Shown: positions 1 to 8,297 of the stretch, piece by piece
Layout of the letters: each line of letters opens with the position of its first letter
Position numbering within the stretch: the first letter of the stretch is position 1
Assembly (NCBI RefSeq): GCF_023283885.1
Contig: NZ_JAKILA010000013.1
Location: 53,804 to 117,803, forward strand
Direction of reading: 5' to 3'
Length of the DNA: 64,000 nucleotides
Origin: Shewanella basaltis
GTDB taxonomy: Bacteria > Pseudomonadota > Gammaproteobacteria > Enterobacterales > Shewanellaceae
Notes under the pieces: model-generated
Told to the model about the DNA's origin: nothing
The model's database searches: none
The model's input: only the letters and a program-made list of their open reading frames with translations
Position numbers and translations under genes: made by a program

Positions 1-115
1 CAGCAGACACATAAGCACTTTTGTCTTGTTTACAGATATCAAGAAACTGCTCTAACGTATATTCCTCGTCGAGTTTTTTTTCATAACGTTTTTGATAATG
101 CTCGAAAATGCCCAT
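1..115 (-). CDS. prkA: PrkA family serine protein kinase, N-terminal fragment
   Basis: Only the first 38 codons lie in the window; the gene runs off the left edge. The start MGIFEHYQKRYEKKLDEEYT and the following LEQFLDICKQDKSAY closely resemble the N-terminus of the PrkA/YeaG AAA-type serine kinase of enterobacteria, a stress-related cytoplasmic kinase usually first in a prkA-yeaH-spoVR operon. A strong ribosome site (AGGGGG) sits five bases before the ATG at 115, which supports this start. The kinase and AAA domains are outside the window, so the call rests on the N-terminus alone. Confidence 0.8.
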   Translation of the reverse strand, partial: MGIFEHYQKRYEKKLDEEYTLEQFLDICKQDKSAYVSA

Positions 116-370
116 AATAACCCCCTAAAAGCATGCCGTTGTCTTACTCAACAGTTGACATCATTACCCCGTAATGAATGCGTGAATGTGTAAACTGTAT
201 TGTCGATAAAATAGGCTTTACGACTAAAGTGTAGGACAGGCTAAAGGAGTTAGCTAAGTTTTATTATAAAATAAATTAAATAAAAACAATGACAAACAGT
301 AGCATTTGCAATAGTTGCAAAAATACAAGCAGGAGATTTGTCGTACTTTAAGGTGATTGGAAATATAAAA

Positions 371-390
371 AAGGAGCCAAAAGGCTCCTT
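371..390 (-). terminator. Intrinsic terminator of sodB
   Basis: The inverted repeat AAGGAGCC-AAAA-GGCTCCTT (8-bp perfect stem) lies 24 bases after the sodB stop and is followed on the minus strand by a run of T. The rest of the roughly 300-base gap between prkA and sodB (116-413) is AT-rich and shows no gene. Confidence 0.85.
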
Positions 391-413
391 AATGTATGTG
401 TTTAACGATGCAA

Positions 414-998
414 TTAGGCAGCAAAGTTTTTGTTAACAAATTCCCAGTTAACAAGTTGCCAGAAATGCGCTAGGTACTCTGGACGAGCGTTACGGTAATC
501 AACATAGTAAGCATGTTCCCACACGTCTACTGTTAATAGTGGTGTCACTGTGTCGTCAGTTAACGGAGTTGCTGCATTGCTAGTGTTAACGATAGCTAAA
601 GAACCGTCAGCTTTTTTCACTAACCAGGTCCACGCGCTACCGAAGTTGTTTACCGCAGAATCTGTAAACTTAGCTTTGAATTCTTCGAAAGAACCGAAAG
701 AAGCGTTGATAGCAGCAGCGATAGCACCAGTTGCTTCGCCGCCAGCGTTTGGTGCTAAACAGTTCCAGTAAAAAGTGTGGTTCCAAACTTGAGCTGCGTT
801 GTTGAACATGCCGCCTGTTGAAGTTTTAACAACTTCTTCAAGGGTCTTGCCAGCAAATTCAGTTCCTTCAACTAAACCATTTAGTTTTACCACATAAGTG
901 TTGTGGTGTTTACCATAATGGAATTCGATAGTTTCTTGTGAAATGTGCGGTTCAAGTGCGTTCTTTGCATAAGGTAATGCTGGTAGTTCGAAAGCCAT
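414..998 (-). CDS. sodB: Iron superoxide dismutase SodB
   Basis: Cytoplasmic superoxide dismutase, converting superoxide to oxygen and hydrogen peroxide. It has the normal family length (194 aa). The metal ligands are visible: His27 (in FHYGKHH), His74 (in NHTFYW), and the Asp/His pair of DVWEHAYY near residues 157-161. Gln70 in NNAAQVWNH is the glutamine position typical of the iron rather than the manganese type. The ATG at 998 is preceded by GGAGAGATACTA, a good ribosome site. It is a single-gene unit with its own terminator, divergent from grxD. A short AATCATT stretch upstream is too weak to call a Fur box. Confidence 0.97.
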   Translation of the reverse strand: MAFELPALPYAKNALEPHISQETIEFHYGKHHNTYVVKLNGLVEGTEFAGKTLEEVVKTSTGGMFNNAAQVWNHTFYWNCLAPNAGGEATGAIAAAINASFGSFEEFKAKFTDSAVNNFGSAWTWLVKKADGSLAIVNTSNAATPLTDDTVTPLLTVDVWEHAYYVDYRNARPEYLAHFWQLVNWEFVNKNFAA

Positions 999-1233
999 TA
1001 GTATCTCTCCATGGATTCAGGTTATCGTTTTTGTTTACCAATCAGGTAACATTGCTCTACTGCTATTGTACTGATTATTTTTGTGATGTGAATCATTGTT
1101 TAGGGAATTATCGAACTGGGACACATTGATTTGGTTGTTTTTCGATTAACCTTACAAATCGTAGCATTTTGTTATTTGTTTAGGTGTCGTACAATAGGTT
1201 AACTGTGTATAGACGTCGTACTTAGGAAATCAA

Positions 1234-1575
1234 ATGGAAACTGTAGAAAAGATTAAACAGCAAATTAGCGAAAACCCGATTATTGTGTACATGAAAGGGT
1301 CACCTAAATTACCAAGCTGTGGATTTTCATCTCAGGTTGCTCAAGTGATGATCAACTGTGGTGAACAATTTGCATTCGTTGATATTTTACAGCACCCAGA
1401 TATCCGTGCTGAATTACCAAAATATGCTAACTGGCCAACGTTCCCACAATTGTGGGTTGAAGGTGAGTTGATTGGTGGGTGTGACATCATCACTGAAATG
1501 TACCAAAAAGGTGAGCTTCAGCCTATCATTAAAGCGACTGCAGACAAGTTTCGTAAAGCAGAATCAGCAGAGTAA
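1234..1575 (+). CDS. grxD: Monothiol glutaredoxin Grx4 family
   Basis: A 113-residue monothiol glutaredoxin of the Grx4/Grx5 type. The active site CGFS is at residues 29-32, with the WPTFPQLW and GGCDI segments of the glutathione-binding groove. Members of this family bind and pass on [2Fe-2S] clusters with BolA partners rather than acting as dithiol reductases. Placement next to sodB (divergent) is common in gammaproteobacteria. Start ATG follows the ribosome site TTAGGAAATCAA. It is monocistronic, ending at the shared terminator at 1595-1630. Confidence 0.96.
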   Translation: METVEKIKQQISENPIIVYMKGSPKLPSCGFSSQVAQVMINCGEQFAFVDILQHPDIRAELPKYANWPTFPQLWVEGELIGGCDIITEMYQKGELQPIIKATADKFRKAESAE

Positions 1576-1594
1576 AATAGAGTAAATGACTCAT

Positions 1595-1630
1595 AAAAAG
1601 CCCCAACAGCATTTGCTTTGGGGCTTTTTT
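1595..1630. terminator. Bidirectional terminator between grxD and uraA
   Basis: AAAAAGCCCCAA ... TTGGGGCTTTTTT forms a strong stem with a T run on the plus strand and one on the minus strand. It can end both the grxD transcript and the convergent uraA transcript (stop at 1659). Confidence 0.9.
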
Positions 1631-1658
1631 ATTGGACAACATCACTCAATCACGAAGC

Positions 1659-2885
1659 TTATTCTTTATGCTGGGTTGCTGTCACTGGTAAAATTAAGTT
1701 CATTATAATGGCAACAATACCGCACAAGCTGATGCCCGTTAAGCTAAACGAACCAATTCCAAAGGCCATGCCGCCAATACCAAAGACTAACGTGACACCA
1801 ACAATACTTAGATTGCGTGGTTCAGATAAATCCACTTGATGCCGAATGAGTGTATTTAAACCAACAGCAGCAATCGACCCAAATAATAAGCACATGATAC
1901 CGCCCATGACCGGTACTGGTATGGTTTGCATTAATGCACCAAGTTTACCAACAAAGGCTAATGTTATCGCGGTGATAGCGGTCCAGGTCATAATGCGCGG
2001 GTCAAAGCTTTTGGTTAAGGTCACCGCGCCTGTGACTTCGCTGTATGTGGTGTTTGGTGGACCACCCAATGCCGATGCGGCAATGGTGGCGATACCGTCG
2101 CCGGTTAAGGTGCGATGCAAGCCCGGTTTTTTAAGGTAATCTTTGCCTGTGACATTGGATATCGCAAGAATATCGCCAATATGTTCGACCGCAGGGGCAA
2201 TGGCCACAGGGATCATGAATAAAATGGCGTGCCAATTAAATTCTGGGGCAACAAAATTGGGCATTGCTAGCCAAGCGGCTTGAGTGACAGGAGTAAAGTC
2301 AACAATGCCAAAGGCTAAACTTGCAGCATAACCAACTAAAATCCCGGCGAGTATGGGCATTAAACGCACTAAACCCTTAGCAAATATCGCAACCAATACT
2401 GTGGTGATTAATGCGGTGAGTGAAATCATCAACGCGGTATTTTGCGCCACAATTACTATGCTGCCATCGCCACTTTTTCCCAGCGCCATATTCACAGCAA
2501 CTGGCGCTAAACCTAAGCCAATAATCATAATCACTGGGCCAACCACGACTGGCGGTAATAGTTTATGGATAAAGCCTGTGCCACGTAATTTGACCGATAA
2601 ACCCAGTAACATGTAGACCAGACCCGCAGCCATTAATCCACCCATAGTGGCTGGGACCCCCCATGTTTGCACCCCGTATAATATGGGCGCAATAAAGGCA
2701 AAAGATGATGCTAGAAATATAGGAACTTGGCGTTTAGTCACCAGTTGGAACAGAAGGGTACCGAAACCTGCTGTAAATAGGGCAACACTGGTATCTAGGC
2801 CAGTTAATAATGGCATTAACACCAGCGCGCCAAAAGCGACAAATAACATTTGTGCGCCTTGTAGCGGAATTAACACGCGTTTCAT
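1659..2885 (-). CDS. uraA: Uracil permease UraA (NCS2 family)
   Basis: Inner-membrane uracil:proton symporter of the nucleobase-ascorbate (NCS2) family, about 408 aa and highly hydrophobic with the expected 12-14 membrane segments. Family blocks seen include VAIAPAVEHIGDI (the glutamate of the substrate site), GDGIATIAASALGGPPNTTYSE and VPVMGGIMCLLFG. An in-frame ATG lies 12 bases upstream (2897), but GGAG inside its first codons sits six bases before the ATG at 2885, so 2885 is the likelier start. The gene is followed by hda on the other strand; in E. coli uraA and hda are also neighbours. The exact nucleobase (uracil rather than xanthine) is inferred from family resemblance and context. Confidence 0.92.
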   Translation of the reverse strand: MKRVLIPLQGAQMLFVAFGALVLMPLLTGLDTSVALFTAGFGTLLFQLVTKRQVPIFLASSFAFIAPILYGVQTWGVPATMGGLMAAGLVYMLLGLSVKLRGTGFIHKLLPPVVVGPVIMIIGLGLAPVAVNMALGKSGDGSIVIVAQNTALMISLTALITTVLVAIFAKGLVRLMPILAGILVGYAASLAFGIVDFTPVTQAAWLAMPNFVAPEFNWHAILFMIPVAIAPAVEHIGDILAISNVTGKDYLKKPGLHRTLTGDGIATIAASALGGPPNTTYSEVTGAVTLTKSFDPRIMTWTAITAITLAFVGKLGALMQTIPVPVMGGIMCLLFGSIAAVGLNTLIRHQVDLSEPRNLSIVGVTLVFGIGGMAFGIGSFSLTGISLCGIVAIIMNLILPVTATQHKE

Positions 2886-2911
2886 ATTTTTCTCCATAAT
2901 TATCTTGGGCC

Positions 2912-3175
2912 GGTTGACCTTTCAAGGTTTTTTACAGCCAATTGTTGGCCATTAGTCACATATATAACTGCGCGGCAAAACGTTGAGGTATTATTATGTT
3001 ACATAAAAAGTCGATAATGCCGTAAAACTGGCCATCAACCGTTGCCGAAGGGGGCGGCTAAAAACGTTCACTATTTTACGCTTTATTGAATGATGCTTCG
3101 GAATAACGAGTAGCTGATAGGAGTAAGCACCAATCCATTCCCTTGGCCTAAACATTGTTAACTCGAATAACATTC
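2912..3175 (+). repeat. Palindromic dispersed repeat, copy 1 (interrupted)
   Basis: First of four copies of a non-coding repeat, also at about 21582, 31331 and 44500. The copy has the left arm (TTCAAGG...CCAATTGTTGGCCATTA), the conserved centre (AAAAAGTCGATAAtGCcGTAAAA) and the right arm (TGGCCATCAACCGTTGCC). The usual outer end, GTTAACTCGAATAACATTC, only appears at 3157-3175, about 85 bases later than in other copies, so this copy seems to carry an insertion. It fills most of the 2886-3417 gap; no coding region is seen there. See the findings for the family comparison. Confidence 0.75.
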
Positions 3176-3373
3176 AAGCAGCATAGATCAACAAGCCCTA
3201 GAAGTGAGCGTCTGATTAAACGGCGCGAATTGTCACATAAATGCTTATGTTTTCATAATCTGTATTAGACTTGTGTTGCGATTATAGTTATTTGATATCG
3301 CTACAATACTTGGTCAAAATGACTAGGATGCTTATCTGTTGTAAAAAGAGTTTTCGTTATCCATTTTTTATTA

Positions 3374-3382
3374 TGATATAAT
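3374..3382 (+). promoter_or_regulatory. Extended -10 promoter element before the DUF2066 gene
   Basis: TGATATAAT is a perfect extended -10 (TGN-TATAAT) about 36 bases before the start codon at 3418. No good -35 hexamer is seen at the usual distance, which extended -10 promoters can do without. Confidence 0.5.
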
Positions 3383-3417
3383 TTCGTCACTTTTATTTGC
3401 TGCGTTTATGTTATCAG

Positions 3418-4515
3418 ATGCTTAAAAAACTAATTAATCTCATTGTGTTACCTTTAGTTGCATTAACCTCAATTGCCCTTGTGCAGGCCGCTGAAGTCAG
3501 CAAGCTTGAAGAGGCCGATATTGCGGTGAGTTCACGTGCAAACGATGTTAAAAATAATGCCCTGAAAGAAGCGTTAGCGGCTGTATTTTTAAAGAACTCT
3601 GGCAGCCCAAGTGTGGTATTAAATCCCTTGATTAAGGCACAGATAAACGATCCTGAAGTGATTTTGACTCAGTATGGTTATTTTGAGCAAAATGGCGAGT
3701 TAATGTTAAAAGCCAGCTTCGATCATCAGCGCGTCGTAGCCAAATTGCGTGAAGCAGGCTTACCCGTTTGGGGAAGCCAACGCCCACTTACCCTCATGTG
3801 GTTAACCGTAGATGAAAACGCAGAGCCAAGCATTTTAGCTGATGCGTCATTGTCTGATATCCGTGATGATTTAAATCAAGAGTCTGCCAATAAAGGTATT
3901 CCGATAATGTTGCCTATTATGGATCTTGATGATGTTATGGGGGTAACGGTCAATGATGTGCGCGGTGGCTTTACCGATGTAGTATTTGTTGCGTCAGCTC
4001 GTTACCAGTCTGATTATTTTGCCATTGCCAATATTGAAAACTTAGGCAACCGGGTCATGTTTTCGATTAAATTGTTTAATAAGACCAGAACAAATGGTGT
4101 GTTACAACCATTGGTTGCTCAGCAAGGTGAGGCAACAGATAATCAACAAGCGGTAAAACGTATGATGAGTATTTTAGCCGATTACCATATTAGCCAATAT
4201 GCAATAGCATCAACAGGCAGTAATGTGGCCACAGAAGTCAGTTTTTCTGGGTTAAATACCATGAGTCAAATGGTGAATATAGAAGCGTATTTACGCCAAC
4301 TTAGCGCCATTAAGTCAATCCGTTTGCACTCATTTAAAGGAAGCACAGCAACCTTTAACCTTGAGTTATATAGTAATGTGGATGATTTACAGCGCTTACT
4401 TGATATTGATAGTCGATTATCAAAATTAGACACTATGGGCAGTGTAGACTCATTTTATCAACAAAAATCAGAGGCTTCGCAACCACAGTTAATGTATCAA
4501 TGGTTGGGCCAATAA
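3418..4515 (+). CDS. DUF2066 family exported protein
   Basis: A 365-residue protein with a clear signal peptide (MLKKLINLIVLPLVALTS, cleavage expected after VQA). It matches the DUF2066 family found just upstream of hda in Shewanella and relatives. The mature part is mixed alpha/beta with no known catalytic motif; the function is unknown and the protein is probably periplasmic. A TTG at 3397 would add seven residues before the hydrophobic core, but the ATG at 3418 gives a normal signal peptide and is preferred. The ribosome site is weak. It lies 84 bases before hda and may be co-transcribed with it. Confidence 0.85.
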   Translation: MLKKLINLIVLPLVALTSIALVQAAEVSKLEEADIAVSSRANDVKNNALKEALAAVFLKNSGSPSVVLNPLIKAQINDPEVILTQYGYFEQNGELMLKASFDHQRVVAKLREAGLPVWGSQRPLTLMWLTVDENAEPSILADASLSDIRDDLNQESANKGIPIMLPIMDLDDVMGVTVNDVRGGFTDVVFVASARYQSDYFAIANIENLGNRVMFSIKLFNKTRTNGVLQPLVAQQGEATDNQQAVKRMMSILADYHISQYAIASTGSNVATEVSFSGLNTMSQMVNIEAYLRQLSAIKSIRLHSFKGSTATFNLELYSNVDDLQRLLDIDSRLSKLDTMGSVDSFYQQKSEASQPQLMYQWLGQ

Positions 4516-4599
4516 CACGGCGAAACTAGCGCTCTGTGAATACAGGGCGCTTACATGTATAATAACCCTAGTTCGTTTTTGATGTTGAGACCTATCTGA

Positions 4600-5310
4600 G
4601 TGACACAAAACTCACCAAGACAATTATCTTTGCCCGTTTATTTACCCGACGATGAAACCTTTCAAAGTTATTATCCTGCTTCGGGTAATGATGAGCTGAT
4701 CCAGAAGCTTCAGGCTAGCGCAGAAGGTAAATTATCGTCTTCTTTGTATGTATATGGTCCAGAAAAGTCAGGCCGAACTCATTTAATGCATGCAGCTTGC
4801 GCCCATGCAAATGATTTAGAACGCCGCACACTTTATATTCCGCTTGGGATCCATGCCAGTATTTCACCAGCATTGTTTGAAGGGCTTGAATCTTTAGAAC
4901 TCATCTGCATTGACGATGTTGAAGCTATTGCTGGGCATCCGGTGTGGGAGGAAGCGATATTTCATCTGTATAATCGTATTGCAGAGCAGCAAGATTGCCG
5001 TTTGATTGTCAGTGGTAATGCATCGCCATCTGAGGCGGGGTTTTCACTACCAGATTTAGTCTCGCGGATGCAATGGGGCTTAATTTACCAACTTCAACCA
5101 ATGGCAGACGATGAGAAACTGGCTGCATTACAACGCCGTGCAGCAATGCGTGGCTTGCAGTTATCTGATGACGTCGGGCGTTTTTTGCTTACTCGTATGG
5201 CACGTGATTTACGTACCTTATTTGATGTGCTCGATAAGCTTGATAAAGCATCCATGGTGCATCAGCGTAAACTAACGATTCCGTTCATTAAAGAAATGCT
5301 TAGGCTATAA
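4600..5310 (+). CDS. hda: DnaA regulatory inactivator Hda
   Basis: AAA+ protein that, with the DNA-loaded sliding clamp, stimulates ATP hydrolysis by DnaA and so limits re-initiation of replication (RIDA). The clamp-binding motif QLSLP is at residues 8-12. The P-loop is the Hda form GPEKSGRTH (Arg where most ATPases have Lys), followed by LICIDDVEAI as Walker B. The length (236 aa) matches the family. Translation starts at GTG 4600. It is downstream of the DUF2066 gene and followed by a strong terminator. Confidence 0.95.
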   Translation: MTQNSPRQLSLPVYLPDDETFQSYYPASGNDELIQKLQASAEGKLSSSLYVYGPEKSGRTHLMHAACAHANDLERRTLYIPLGIHASISPALFEGLESLELICIDDVEAIAGHPVWEEAIFHLYNRIAEQQDCRLIVSGNASPSEAGFSLPDLVSRMQWGLIYQLQPMADDEKLAALQRRAAMRGLQLSDDVGRFLLTRMARDLRTLFDVLDKLDKASMVHQRKLTIPFIKEMLRL

Positions 5311-5361
5311 ATCACGCTTATCCATGTCGCGAACACGCAGTCATGGATAGTAAATGACAAT

Positions 5362-5395
5362 AAAAAACGCCAAATGAATTCATTTGGCGTTTTTT
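5362..5395 (+). terminator. Intrinsic terminator of hda
   Basis: A perfect palindrome, AAAAAACGCCAAATGAA mirrored by TTCATTTGGCGTTTTTT, 50 bases after the hda stop. It is symmetric, so it could also act on the minus strand. Confidence 0.9.
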
Positions 5396-5421
5396 ATTAA
5401 ATGATCACAATCAAGTTTAAC

Positions 5422-5619
5422 TAACCTGAGCTCGGGATAAGGGATGAACTTATACTATTTAAAATCAACATGTTACCCTTTCTCATTTTCAAGCTTGTCT
5501 TTTGTTCTGCTAACAAGGCGAATTGACGCGTCAATAGCTAGCCTATTGTAAGTCGATTCAACGCAGTGAGCAGGGCAAAGGACTGTTTGAAAGGCATTTA
5601 TTATCCCGAGCTCAGGTTA
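5422..5619 (+). mobile_element. 198-bp MITE-like element, copy A
   Basis: Bounded by a perfect 19-bp terminal inverted repeat, TAACCTGAGCTCGGGATAA at 5422-5440 and its complement at 5601-5619. The same sequence occurs inverted at 22808-23005, with the same length and only about four differences by eye. There is no open reading frame of useful size inside; the middle holds a perfect palindrome ATTGACGCGTCAAT. Terminal TA at both ends could be a target duplication, as with Tc1/mariner or IS630-type elements, but this is an inference. Its right end coincides with the stop codon of the DUF2069 gene. With the hda terminator it fills the 5311-5616 gap. Confidence 0.9.
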
Positions 5620-5997
5620 ACTATTCTGTTCAGATTTTTTCTTTAATCCTAGGCCCAATTCGCGGCCGCGTTTGCGGGCATAAAACGGGAAGGTCACCAA
5701 TAAAATACAAATCAATACTGATTCAATGAGTGCAAAGACAAACGCGTCTGTAGTGATGTATGCCAGTGTTAAACCATGGAGTAAATATACACATAAAATA
5801 AAGCTAGCCCAGGCATAGGTGTACGGATTACCAGTAAGAATACCTTTAAGGGGAAACAGTAAAGGTATAATCCAAATTAAACTGAACCCTAGCGAATAAG
5901 TTCCATTAATACCTTGTTGGATAAACCAACCACTTAGCAGTAGGAGTAGCGCAAGATAACCAATACGGCTTAATTGAAACAAGGTCTGTGAAGTCAT
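5617..5997 (-). CDS. DUF2069 family membrane protein
   Basis: A 126-residue inner-membrane protein with about four hydrophobic segments, a short cytoplasmic basic tail (FYARKRGRELGLGLKKK) and no catalytic motif. It matches the DUF2069 family, usually next to an arsC-like gene. It starts 11 bases after the arsC-like stop, so the two form an operon. The stop codon TAA (5617-5619) is made of the last three bases of the MITE-like element. If the element duplicated TA on insertion, the original stop would have been TAG at the same codon. Function unknown. Confidence 0.85.
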   Translation of the reverse strand: MTSQTLFQLSRIGYLALLLLLSGWFIQQGINGTYSLGFSLIWIIPLLFPLKGILTGNPYTYAWASFILCVYLLHGLTLAYITTDAFVFALIESVLICILLVTFPFYARKRGRELGLGLKKKSEQNS

Positions 5998-6008
5998 TAT
6001 GTTACTCG

Positions 6009-6365
6009 TTAAAGAATGGTCAGGACATTTTCGGGCGGACGGCCAATGGCTGCTTTGTTATTAGCCAGTACGATTGGACGTTCAATTAATTTAGGTGTAG
6101 CCACCATCGAGGCGATAAGTTGTTCTTCTGTGAGTGTTGTATCATCTAAATGCTGGGCTTTGTATTCATCTTCTTTTGTGCGCATTATTTGACGGGCAGA
6201 GAGACCGAGTAAAGATAATATTGTACGAATTTCTGCGACACTAGGCGGCTGTTTTAAGTATTCAACGACAGTAATGTCTGCGCCATTTGCCTCAAGTAAT
6301 GCAAGGGTCTCACGGCTTTTAGAACAGCGCGGATTATGGAAAATCGTTGTTTTAGTTTTTGTCAT
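6009..6365 (-). CDS. arsC: ArsC/YfgD-type arsenate reductase-like protein
   Basis: A thioredoxin-fold protein of the glutaredoxin-coupled ArsC family, about 118 aa. The catalytic cysteine is in FHNPRCSKSR; the arginines of the anion pocket are in MRTKED, ERPIV and IGRPPE. Its place between hda and bepA matches E. coli yfgD, so it is probably the chromosomal YfgD orthologue. Whether it reduces arsenate in the cell is not shown by the sequence, and no ars operon is nearby. A TTG two codons upstream is possible, but GGAAG lies six bases before the ATG at 6365. Confidence 0.88.
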   Translation of the reverse strand: MTKTKTTIFHNPRCSKSRETLALLEANGADITVVEYLKQPPSVAEIRTILSLLGLSARQIMRTKEDEYKAQHLDDTTLTEEQLIASMVATPKLIERPIVLANNKAAIGRPPENVLTIL

Positions 6366-6381
6366 GGGCAACTTCCGTCAT

Positions 6382-6410
6382 AAAAAATGGCAAACAATCA
6401 GTTTGCCATT
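6382..6410 (-). terminator. Intrinsic terminator of bepA
   Basis: AATGGCAAAC-AATCA-GTTTGCCATT is a perfect 10-bp stem. On the minus strand it is followed by TTTTTT, between the bepA stop (6451) and the arsC-like start, so the two genes are probably transcribed separately. Confidence 0.85.
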
Positions 6411-6450
6411 ATTCTATCAAATATTTACGACTAACGTTACTGCGTTATGA

Positions 6451-7920
6451 TTACTTGAACTGTTCAAGATCCCTGTCTGCTTGTCTAAACTGACGGATCC
6501 TCGCCTCTATACGTGCCAGTTGTAAAGTTTGTCCTTCAGAATAACGATAGGCATAGTTTAATTGATCGATTGCGCCTTGATAGTTAGCCGTTAGCGCCAT
6601 AATTTCAGCATTGCTGTAATATTCGAGCGCTTTGTTATCAAGCTTGCGATATGCATCGGCCATTATTTGATATGGCAACATGTTTTGCTTGTCGAAAAAA
6701 ATGAGCTCTTCAAGCAGTGGGATGGCTTTTAAAGCTTGATCGGCTTCGACATAAATATGTGCCAAGTTGGTATTAATCACTTGCGATGTTGGCTTTAATT
6801 TACGTTGCCCTTCGAGTAAAGCAATGGCAGATGCATAGTCTTTCTTTTGGGCTAATAGGTCGGTTTTAGTGTCGAGATAAAATAAATTATTATCATCTTT
6901 TTTTAGCAGGGTATCTATGATGGCTTCAGCTTGAGCAAATTTTTCTAAACGAAATAAGGCCAAGGCTTTACCGTATAGTGCTGCGTCTTCAAAGGTGTAG
7001 TTATTCTTCTTTAACTGCTGCTCAAATAATGACAATGCACCATCGTCGCTGTAATTTGAAAAACGCACTTGAATACGCGCTTTAGCTAATTGATAGTTTA
7101 AACTGTCGGGTACAATACGCTTAGGGTATTGCGCGGCTCGGTTGCGGGCTTCGGTAATTCGAGATTCTGGCAATGGGTGAGTCAACAACATTTGTGGCGG
7201 GGTTGTCGAAAAACGATAACGCGCTGCAAGTTGGCCAAAAAATGTCGCTGCGGCATTGGGATCAAAACCGGCATCAACCAATATTTGCATACCTATGCGG
7301 TCGGCCTCTTTTTCATGCAAGCGGGTATAGTTAATTTTTGATTGGGTTGATAGTGCTTGTGTTGTTGCTAATGCTGCCATACCTGCTTGTGGCGCAGCAA
7401 TAGTGAGTAAAATCGCACCTAACATACCTGCAATGGTGGCTGTTGAACTTTTTTGTTGTGCTTCAAGTGAGCGCGCTAAATGTCGCTGGGTTACGTGAGT
7501 GACTTCGTGGGCGAGTACAGAGGCTAACTCACTTTCATTTTCGGCATTTAAAAATAACCCAGTATGCACCCCAACATGGCCACCGAAAAAAGCAAATGCG
7601 TTGATTTCATCATTACGCAGTAAAAAGAAATAAAAGGGGGTTTTTACTCCAGTCGCGTTGGCCACGAGTTTGTTACCAAGCTCAGATAAATATTGGGTTA
7701 ATACTGGATCATTAAGTACGGGTGCAGATGAGCGAATCACTCGCATGTAGGCATCACCGTAAACGCTTTCTTTTTCTAAACTGAATGTGTTGACTGCTGC
7801 GGTGCCCAGATCGGGAAGATCATTGTTGGCGAAGCTGTGGGCAATACTGCCAGCAAAGACAATACTAATGGCTGTAGCTGTTAATGCTTTTGAAAAGGCT
7901 GATAATGATAATTTACGCAA
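6451..7920 (-). CDS. bepA: Periplasmic metalloprotease/chaperone BepA (YfgC), M48 family
   Basis: Zinc metalloprotease that helps assemble or degrade the LPS transporter LptD and other outer-membrane proteins, known for the E. coli orthologue. A signal peptide covers about residues 1-31 (AISIVFAGSIAHSFA). The zinc motif HEVTH is near residue 140, followed by the HEKEADRIG block with the third ligand. The C-terminal half is a TPR array (LFEQQLKKNNYTFEDAALYG onward). Length 489 aa is normal. The gene order hda-yfgD-bepA-perM is the same as in E. coli, though on mixed strands here. Confidence 0.94.
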   Translation of the reverse strand: MRKLSLSAFSKALTATAISIVFAGSIAHSFANNDLPDLGTAAVNTFSLEKESVYGDAYMRVIRSSAPVLNDPVLTQYLSELGNKLVANATGVKTPFYFFLLRNDEINAFAFFGGHVGVHTGLFLNAENESELASVLAHEVTHVTQRHLARSLEAQQKSSTATIAGMLGAILLTIAAPQAGMAALATTQALSTQSKINYTRLHEKEADRIGMQILVDAGFDPNAAATFFGQLAARYRFSTTPPQMLLTHPLPESRITEARNRAAQYPKRIVPDSLNYQLAKARIQVRFSNYSDDGALSLFEQQLKKNNYTFEDAALYGKALALFRLEKFAQAEAIIDTLLKKDDNNLFYLDTKTDLLAQKKDYASAIALLEGQRKLKPTSQVINTNLAHIYVEADQALKAIPLLEELIFFDKQNMLPYQIMADAYRKLDNKALEYYSNAEIMALTANYQGAIDQLNYAYRYSEGQTLQLARIEARIRQFRQADRDLEQFK

Positions 7921-8047
7921 GCGAAACCTATAATGCTAAATGAGTCGTAAGTTCTTGGCTTAACGCACAAGTTGGTTTTGCAACATCGCTTGTGGTTTGT
8001 TGTTCAAGCTAGGATAATAGGCCTAGAATGATTAAAGCAAGCTCATA

Positions 8048-8269
8048 ATGATTTTTATTGATTTAACACCGTATTCTTGCCCGTATCCTTTAGTTAAAGT
8101 GAAACTTTTACTTAAGGAGCTACAAGTGGGTGAAACCTTACATGTCCTTTTATCTGACCACGGTTCACGTCGAGATGTTCCCTTATTAATGAAAAAAATG
8201 GGTTTTGGTATTGAAATCATCAAAGATGAGTCGCATTGTTTGTCTATGATAATTACCAAAACAAACTAA
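8048..8269 (+). CDS. TusA/SirA-like sulfurtransferase family protein
   Basis: A 73-residue protein with the TusA-family fold. The segment DLTPYSCPYPLVKVK carries the CPxP motif whose cysteine is the persulfide site in TusA, TusA-like and YedF proteins. It lacks the usual N-terminal extension of true TusA, and its partner is unknown. It is divergent from bepA and 28 bases before perM, so it is probably co-transcribed with perM. The substrate is not predictable from sequence. Confidence 0.82.
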   Translation: MIFIDLTPYSCPYPLVKVKLLLKELQVGETLHVLLSDHGSRRDVPLLMKKMGFGIEIIKDESHCLSMIITKTN

Positions 8270-8297
8270 TTAGTGTTTTTTATATAAAGGTTGTTCA

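Noticed and set aside
1080..1110. Possible Fur box before sodB
   Set aside because: Only a short AATCATT core matches; the rest of the 19-bp consensus is absent.
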